Shown here: positions 8,679 through 12,473 of the stretch, in pieces
Layout of the letters: each line of letters opens with the position of its first letter
Numbering within the stretch: the first letter of the stretch is position 1
Source of the DNA: Verrucomicrobiota bacterium
GTDB taxonomy: Bacteria > Verrucomicrobiota > Verrucomicrobiia > Limisphaerales > AV2
Assembly: GCA_003218935.1 (NCBI GenBank)
Contig: QHPA01000209.1
Span: 1 to 12,473, forward strand
Direction: 5' to 3'
DNA: 12,473 nucleotides
Notes under the pieces: model-generated
Databases searched by the model: none
Seen by the model: the letters and a program-made list of their open reading frames with translations, nothing else
What the model was told of the DNA's origin: nothing
Translations under genes and position numbers: made by a program

Positions 8679-8848
8679 AAAAAGCCTTTGAATGAGTTCT
8701 AATTCAACCCAATTTGACCGTTGCTGACCACACAATGTTCGTTGCGGGACCAGCCGTCAAGTTCGCGCGCTGAAAAATACTTCTCGTTGCTCTTTCTCCT
8801 GGGGCGCGATATGAATCCGGGCGGCAAAATTCCGTCAAGAGAACCGTT

Positions 8849-9850
8849 ATGAAATACTGGGCATCCCTGATGATGGTTTTGAGCTTCGCGGCAATCCGCA
8901 GCGAGGCGCGCGACTGGGTCGTTTATGAAGGCAAGGAAAGCCCCGGCCAAGGCAGGCACATCGTGTTCATCACCGGCGATGAGGAATACCGATCAGAAGA
9001 AGGGATGCCGATGCTCGCCAAAATTCTCGCGGTGCGGCACGGGTTCAAATGCACGGTGCTCTTTCCGATCAACCCCGCGGACGGCACCATTGATCCCAAC
9101 AACCAGACCAATATCGTGGGCATGGAAGCCCTGAAGACCGCTGACATGGCTGTCATGCAACTGCGCTTCCGCGAACTGCCGGATGACCAGATGAAATATT
9201 TCGTGGACTTTCTGAATTCCGGCAAACCGATCCTCGCCATTCGCACCTCCACGCACTCCTTCGCCTACAGCCGCAACAGGCGGAGTCCTTACGTAAAATT
9301 CGACTGGCAGAGCACGGATTGGCCCGGAGGATTCGGCCAGCAAGTCCTCGGCGACACCTGGGTCAGCCATCACGGCAACCACGGCAAGGAAAGCACGCGG
9401 GGCGTCATCAACGAACAGTTCAAAGCGCACCCGATCCTGCGCGGCATCGAGGACATTTGGGGGCCAACTGACGTTTACGGCATTGCCCACCTGCCCCAGG
9501 ACGCTCAGGTGCTCGTCTACGGCCAGGTGCTCGAAGGGATGAAGCCGACCGACAAACCGGTGGCTGGGCCGAAGAACAACCCGATGATGCCGATCATTTG
9601 GGTCCGCAACCACACCTGGGAATCGGGCAAAACATCGCGCATCGTTTGCAGCACCATCGGTGCGGCCGTGGATTTGGAATGCGAAGGCCTGCGCCGCTTG
9701 TTCGTGAACGCCGTTTATTGGGGCCTCGGAATGGAAGACAAAATTCCAGCGAAGAACAACGTGACCTGCGTCGGCGAATTTCACCCGGCGTTTTTTGGTT
9801 TTGGCAAATTCAAACGCGGCCTTAAACCTTCCGATTTCGAGCTGAAATAG
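8849..9850 (+). CDS. Secreted ThuA-like domain protein
   Basis: A 333-residue protein with an N-terminal signal peptide (one lysine, hydrophobic residues 4-15, likely cleavage after SEA at 18-20), followed by one ThuA-like domain of the class-I glutamine amidotransferase-like fold. Supporting motifs are HIVFITGDEEYRSEEG (37-52), FLNSGKPILAIRTSTHSF (121-138), SHHGNHGKESTRG (173-185), HPILRGIEDIWGPTDVYG (194-211) and WVRNHTW followed by GKTSRIVCSTIGAA. The amidotransferase cysteine nucleophile is not evident, as is usual in ThuA proteins. ThuA was named for trehalose utilisation, and in Verrucomicrobiota and Planctomycetota its relatives are often found with secreted carbohydrate-active enzymes and sulfatases, but no precise reaction is established for this subgroup. 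The ATG has a weak AAGAGAA ribosome-binding site. It is divergent from the ferredoxin gene (170-base spacer) and ends 11 bases from the ACT-domain gene. Confidence 0.85.
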   Translation: MKYWASLMMVLSFAAIRSEARDWVVYEGKESPGQGRHIVFITGDEEYRSEEGMPMLAKILAVRHGFKCTVLFPINPADGTIDPNNQTNIVGMEALKTADMAVMQLRFRELPDDQMKYFVDFLNSGKPILAIRTSTHSFAYSRNRRSPYVKFDWQSTDWPGGFGQQVLGDTWVSHHGNHGKESTRGVINEQFKAHPILRGIEDIWGPTDVYGIAHLPQDAQVLVYGQVLEGMKPTDKPVAGPKNNPMMPIIWVRNHTWESGKTSRIVCSTIGAAVDLECEGLRRLFVNAVYWGLGMEDKIPAKNNVTCVGEFHPAFFGFGKFKRGLKPSDFELK

Positions 9851-9855
9851 CTGAA

Positions 9856-9879
9856 CCGGCTTTACATCCCACGAGCCGG
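9856..9879. terminator. Possible bidirectional terminator hairpin between convergent genes
   Basis: A perfect 6-bp inverted repeat, CCGGCT at 9856-9861 and AGCCGG at 9874-9879, surrounds the stop codon of the ACT-domain gene and sits six bases after the stop of the ThuA-like gene. The 12-base loop is long and no run of T follows on either strand, so it does not meet the usual form of an intrinsic terminator. Position between two convergent genes is the main support. Confidence 0.28.
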
Positions 9880-10410
9880 CACCTCACGCGGCAACTCCTT
9901 TAGCGTGAGGTCCACGATCAGGTCCCCGGCAATTTTCTCCAATTCGTTCCGCAACTCGGCGAGGTTGCATAACTCGGGAATGTTCAGCTTGGCCTGCGCT
10001 TTGAAGAGTGTCTCACCCGTCATCGCCGCGCTGGCGCATTCCGTGTTGAGCTCCTCGACGTTCACCCCGTGGGCGGCGAGCGCGTGCGAAATCTGATGCA
10101 CGATTCCCGGACGGTCCTGGCCGACGATTTCCAGAAAAACCAGTGCCCGCTCGGACTGCGCGTGGTCTTGCCGGCCGGAATGAACCACGACGGTCAGTCC
10201 TTCTGGTTCGAGTTTTTTCAAAGCGCCGACCAGAGCGGCCTCTTTTTCGGCGGGGACCTGGACGCGAAGGATGCCGGCGAACTTGCCGCCCAGGCGCGAC
10301 ATCCGGCTTTCGAGCCAGTTCCCGCCATGGTCAGCCACAATACCCGCGAGCGAATCCACCAATCCGGGTTTGTCCCGACCAATCACGGTCATTACCAGCG
10401 AGAGTTGCAT
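9862..10410 (-). CDS. GcvR-like protein with two ACT domains
   Basis: A 182-residue cytoplasmic protein made of two ACT domains: about 3-75 (VIGRDKPGLVDSLAGIVADH) and about 89-165 (EIVGQDRPGIVHQISHALAAH). Each carries the G-x-D-x-P-G-hydrophobic-V signature that binds small effectors such as amino acids. Length and layout match the glycine cleavage system regulator GcvR of E. coli, which modulates GcvA through protein contact and has no DNA-binding domain; none is seen here either. The second domain is followed by ETLFKAQAKLNIP, a stretch also seen in this family. No glycine cleavage genes lie in the window, so the regulated pathway is not shown by context, and ACT-only proteins of this type are often annotated simply as amino-acid-binding. 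A possible Shine-Dalgarno, AAGAG, lies shortly before the ATG. The gene is divergent from the sulfatase, with a 369-base spacer. Confidence 0.85.
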   Translation of the reverse strand: MQLSLVMTVIGRDKPGLVDSLAGIVADHGGNWLESRMSRLGGKFAGILRVQVPAEKEAALVGALKKLEPEGLTVVVHSGRQDHAQSERALVFLEIVGQDRPGIVHQISHALAAHGVNVEELNTECASAAMTGETLFKAQAKLNIPELCNLAELRNELEKIAGDLIVDLTLKELPREVPARGM

Positions 10411-10779
10411 AGGTCATCTCTTAGGCGCGGCATCGCGTTCTGGCAAGCCATTCCCCAAAAGGCCGGGCACATCTGGATACCACCACCATCGCGGAAGCCG
10501 CACTCCGTCTCCCTGCGAGGCACGAGCGGAGAGAGATTTCCCCGAAATGAAAATTCGCGCGTTGAAACCCCTGAACCGAGGGAAAACATCGAACGCCGTA
10601 CGCCGAAATGAGCGAGGATTCGCGCTGCCATTCGATGTTCGGCGTTGGATGTTCGATGTTGGATGTTCCTCCATGGGGACGGCCCCGCTTCCATCGAATT
10701 GGCGCAGCTATTGGAATCCCCTCTCCCGTTACTCTTATTTTGTTGGCCGCGTCTTCCTGGTCTTTTAACATCCTCCTTC
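10411..10779. other. Intergenic region between divergent ACT-domain and sulfatase genes
   Basis: This 369-base spacer must hold the promoters of both divergent genes. Its right half contains the heptamer-based palindrome annotated separately (10585-10667). The rest (10411-10584 and 10668-10779) shows no gene: frames running through it encode only low-complexity or repeat-derived peptides, and the in-frame TTG extension of the sulfatase from 10645 begins inside the repeat and would bury the signal peptide. On the minus strand TTGCCA lies 17 bases from TAAGAG just before the ACT gene start. The match is weak and would leave essentially no 5' leader, so I do not call it a promoter. I see no riboswitch or small RNA. 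Confidence 0.6.
10585..10667. repeat. Palindromic element built of 7-base units (SGATGTT)
   Basis: The right arm, 10633-10667, is five head-to-tail heptamers: CGATGTT, CGGCGTT, GGATGTT, CGATGTT, GGATGTT. The left arm, 10585-10605, is three heptamers on the opposite strand: AACATCG, AACGCCG, TACGCCG. The left arm can pair with the first three right-arm units (17 Watson-Crick pairs of 21), and the stem continues inward through AATG/CATT (10607-10610 with 10629-10632) and AGCG/CGCT (10611-10614 with 10623-10626), giving a long imperfect hairpin over 10585-10653. The two surplus right-arm units allow other pairing registers. From memory, similar repeats, recognisable by spurious peptides such as MFDVGCS or NIEHPTS, occur between genes in environmental bacterial genomes, which suggests a dispersed REP- or MITE-like element. 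That part is inference. Confidence 0.7.
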
Positions 10780-12156
10780 ATGAAATTCTCCGGTCGCCTT
10801 GGAATTTATTCTGCGCTTTTCGCCGCTTTGCACGTCGGCTACGCGCAGTCCCCGTACCTCGAAGGGCTCCGCGCCAGGGCGCAGGGCAGGCCGAACATCG
10901 TTTTCATTCTCGCCGACGACCTGGGTTACGGTGATCCGGGGTGTTACGGGCAAAAGAAAATCAAGACTCCGAACATTGATCGACTGGCTGCGGAAGGGAT
11001 GCGCTTCACTCAGTGCTACGCCGGCAGCACGGTCTGCGCGCCGTCGCGCTGCAGTCTCATGACGGGGATGCACACCGGCCATGCGCGGATTCGCGGCAAC
11101 GCGCGCGTGCCGTGGGAGTCGAGCGATGTGACGGTGGCCGAGATTCTCAAACCGGCCGTTTACAACACGGCGATCATGGGCAAATGGGGACTGGGCGACG
11201 AAGGAACGGCCGGCGTTCCGAACCGACACGGGTTTGATGAATGGTTCGGCTACCTCGATCAAGTCCAGGCGCATAATTATTACCCGGAATATCTTTGGCG
11301 CAACCAACGCCAGTGGCAATTGCGGGGCAACGCCAATGGCGGGAAGGGCCAATATTCCCACGATTTGTTCACGCGCGCGGCGTTGAATTTCATTCGCATC
11401 AATCAACAGCATCCATTCTTCCTTTACCTCGCCTACACCATTCCCCATGCGAACAACGAACTGAAAGACAAAGGCATGGAAGTGCCCGGCGACGCGCCGT
11501 ACTCGAAGGAGGGCTGGCCGCAACAGGAGAAAAACAAAGCGGCGATGATCACGCGACTCGATGCGGACGTGGGCAAAATCCTGGACAAGCTCAAGGAACT
11601 GAGGGTGGACCAGGGCACAATCATCTTCTTCTCCAGCGACAACGGACCGCACAAGGAAGGCGGCGTGGACCCGAAATTCTTTGAAAGCTCCGGCCGGTTG
11701 CGCGGCATCAAGCGCGACCTTTACGAAGGCGGGATTCGCGTGCCGATGATCGTTCGGTGGCCGGGCAAAATCAAGCCCGGCACAACGAGCGATCAGGTCT
11801 GGGCTTTTTGGGATTTTTTGCCCACCGCCGCCGAACTTGCCGGACTCAAACCGCCGAAGGACATCGACGGCATTTCGATGATGCCCACCCTGCTCGGCTT
11901 GAAGCAGACCAATCAGCACGAGTTCCTCTACTGGGAGTTTCACGAGCGCGGTTTCCAACAAGCTGTCCGAATGGGCGATTGGAAGGCTGTGAAGCTCGGC
12001 CCGGACCACCTGTTGGAGCTTTACAATTTAAAAACTGATGAGGGCGAAAAGCAAAACGTCGCCGACAAACATCCCAACATCGTGGCGAGGATCGGGGAGT
12101 ATTTGAAAACCGCGCGAACCGAATCAAAGAACTGGCCGGTCAAACCCGCCAAATAA
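10780..12156 (+). CDS. Secreted type I (formylglycine-dependent) sulfatase
   Basis: A 458-residue S1-family sulfatase exported by an N-terminal signal peptide (MKFSGRLGIYSALFAALHVG, cleavage probably after YA at 21-22). The ATG at 10780 is chosen because it gives a standard signal peptide; the frame is open to a TTG at 10645, but that stretch is repeat DNA. Catalytic features: NIVFILADDLGYGD with metal ligands D46-D47; C86 of CAPSR, the residue to be oxidised to formylglycine, with R90; GKWGLG with K135; PHANNE with H223; FFSSDNG with D287-N288; and IKRDLYEGGIR with K311. GKWGLG replaces the GKWHLG of human arylsulfatase A, a variant common in bacterial sulfatases with the HNYYPEYLWRN stretch seen at 165-175. 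It would cleave a sulfate ester, probably on a polysaccharide or glycosaminoglycan, but the substrate cannot be told from sequence. It is convergent with the maturase gene. No Shine-Dalgarno is evident. Confidence 0.94.
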   Translation: MKFSGRLGIYSALFAALHVGYAQSPYLEGLRARAQGRPNIVFILADDLGYGDPGCYGQKKIKTPNIDRLAAEGMRFTQCYAGSTVCAPSRCSLMTGMHTGHARIRGNARVPWESSDVTVAEILKPAVYNTAIMGKWGLGDEGTAGVPNRHGFDEWFGYLDQVQAHNYYPEYLWRNQRQWQLRGNANGGKGQYSHDLFTRAALNFIRINQQHPFFLYLAYTIPHANNELKDKGMEVPGDAPYSKEGWPQQEKNKAAMITRLDADVGKILDKLKELRVDQGTIIFFSSDNGPHKEGGVDPKFFESSGRLRGIKRDLYEGGIRVPMIVRWPGKIKPGTTSDQVWAFWDFLPTAAELAGLKPPKDIDGISMMPTLLGLKQTNQHEFLYWEFHERGFQQAVRMGDWKAVKLGPDHLLELYNLKTDEGEKQNVADKHPNIVARIGEYLKTARTESKNWPVKPAK

Positions 12157-12473
12157 ACAGCGCAGGAGAAGTCCACGAAACGGGCCGCGCAGCGAGTTCC
12201 TCGCATTCGGATGTTCAACGCGGCGGCGGGCCCGGGAGACTGTTCCGGCGGCGGCCCGTCTTTGACGCAGCGGAAGCCGGTGTGCGACAGGCCCGTGTCG
12301 GGTGATGATTTCATCCGCGCGCTGGGCCGATAGCCGGTGCAGTAAAGGTCGCTGCACAAGTAAGAACCGCCCCGCAGAACCTTTTTCGGAACGCCCGGTT
12401 CGTTCGGATCGAAGCTTTCACTCGGGCCTTTGGGATTCTTCGTCGGACTGCTGGCGTAGTAGTCAGGCCGATA
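12021..12473 (-). CDS. Formylglycine-generating enzyme, C-terminal part (5' beyond the window)
   Basis: The minus-strand frame is open from the right edge and matches the C-terminus of the FGE/SUMF1 family, the copper- and O2-dependent enzyme that turns the sulfatase active-site cysteine into formylglycine. Counting from the edge: NPKGP (13-17), LRGGSYLCSDLYC (33-45) and TGFRCVKDG (65-73). C40 and C45 have the same five-residue spacing as the catalytic C336 and C341 of human FGE, so this is probably a true maturase and not one of the many FGE-fold proteins lacking the cysteines. The family normally ends just after the GFRC motif. Here the frame continues to a TAA at 12021, overlapping the sulfatase 3' end by 136 bases antisense, and the extension shows no domain character. 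A one-base shift in the GC-rich run 12219-12237 would end the protein at the TGA of 12215-12217, so the reported end is uncertain. A location next to the sulfatase supports the assignment. Confidence 0.83.
   Translation of the reverse strand, partial: YRPDYYASSPTKNPKGPSESFDPNEPGVPKKVLRGGSYLCSDLYCTGYRPSARMKSSPDTGLSHTGFRCVKDGPPPEQSPGPAAALNIRMRGTRCAARFVDFSCAVYLAGLTGQFFDSVRAVFKYSPILATMLGCLSATFCFSPSSVFKL

Noticed and set aside
8358..8735. Longer 125-residue form of the ferredoxin
   Set aside because: The extra 19 residues do not match the family. The internal ATG has a Shine-Dalgarno and yields the standard FdxA N-terminus and length.
10700..10745. Promoter for the sulfatase (TTGGAA and TATTTT)
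   Set aside because: The boxes are about 19 bases apart and match consensus poorly, which is not enough for a call.
10645..10779. In-frame TTG extension of the sulfatase by 45 codons
   Set aside because: The extension starts inside the heptamer repeat, encodes a repeat-type peptide and would place the signal peptide internally. The ATG at 10780 gives a normal secreted sulfatase.
10765..12009. A 414-codon open frame on the minus strand opposite the sulfatase
   Set aside because: It lies entirely opposite a sulfatase with all catalytic motifs and shows only shadow composition.

Overview
The window looks like chromosomal DNA of a free-living member of Verrucomicrobiota, most likely the Pedosphaera/Limisphaera side of the phylum. 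This rests on gene content, not on a marker gene. It holds a giant secreted protein with repeated lamin-tail domains (LTDs) and a CotH-like kinase, a ThuA-like secreted protein, a sulfatase with its formylglycine-generating enzyme, fairly GC-rich codon use, and start codons that mostly lack a strong Shine-Dalgarno. Planctomycetota carry similar sets and are the main alternative. The presence of an O2-dependent sulfatase-maturing enzyme suggests an aerobic lifestyle.

Layout. From 1 to 7009 lies one very large modular extracellular protein that enters the window already in progress (PA14 remnant, Ig-like modules, concanavalin-like module, three LTDs, a jelly-roll insert, a CotH-like kinase, three more LTDs, an Ig/cadherin-like module and a C-terminal beta module). 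A single-base frameshift near 5527-5530 splits it into two frames. After it, the genes alternate strand one by one: a LarA-like nickel racemase/epimerase (7083-8348, +), a 7Fe ferredoxin of FdxA type (8358-8678, -), a secreted ThuA-like protein (8849-9850, +), a GcvR-like double-ACT protein (9862-10410, -), a secreted sulfatase (10780-12156, +) and the C-terminal part of a formylglycine-generating enzyme (minus strand, running off the right edge). The convergent pairs are very tight (9 and 11 bases apart, the last pair overlapping). The divergent spacers are 170 and 369 bases.

How they fit together. The clearest functional link is the sulfatase with a Cys-Pro-Ser-Arg active site next to the enzyme that would convert that cysteine to formylglycine. 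Together with the ThuA-like protein and the LarA-like enzyme this fits a bacterium that degrades sulfated polysaccharides and handles the released sugars or sugar acids, but no glycoside hydrolase or transporter is visible here. The ferredoxin and the ACT protein look like housekeeping genes without an evident tie to the neighbours.

The least ordinary non-coding structure is a palindromic element built from 7-base units (10585-10667) in front of the sulfatase. I found no tRNA, rRNA, CRISPR, insertion sequence, transposase or phage gene, and nothing that amounts to a clearly new system.
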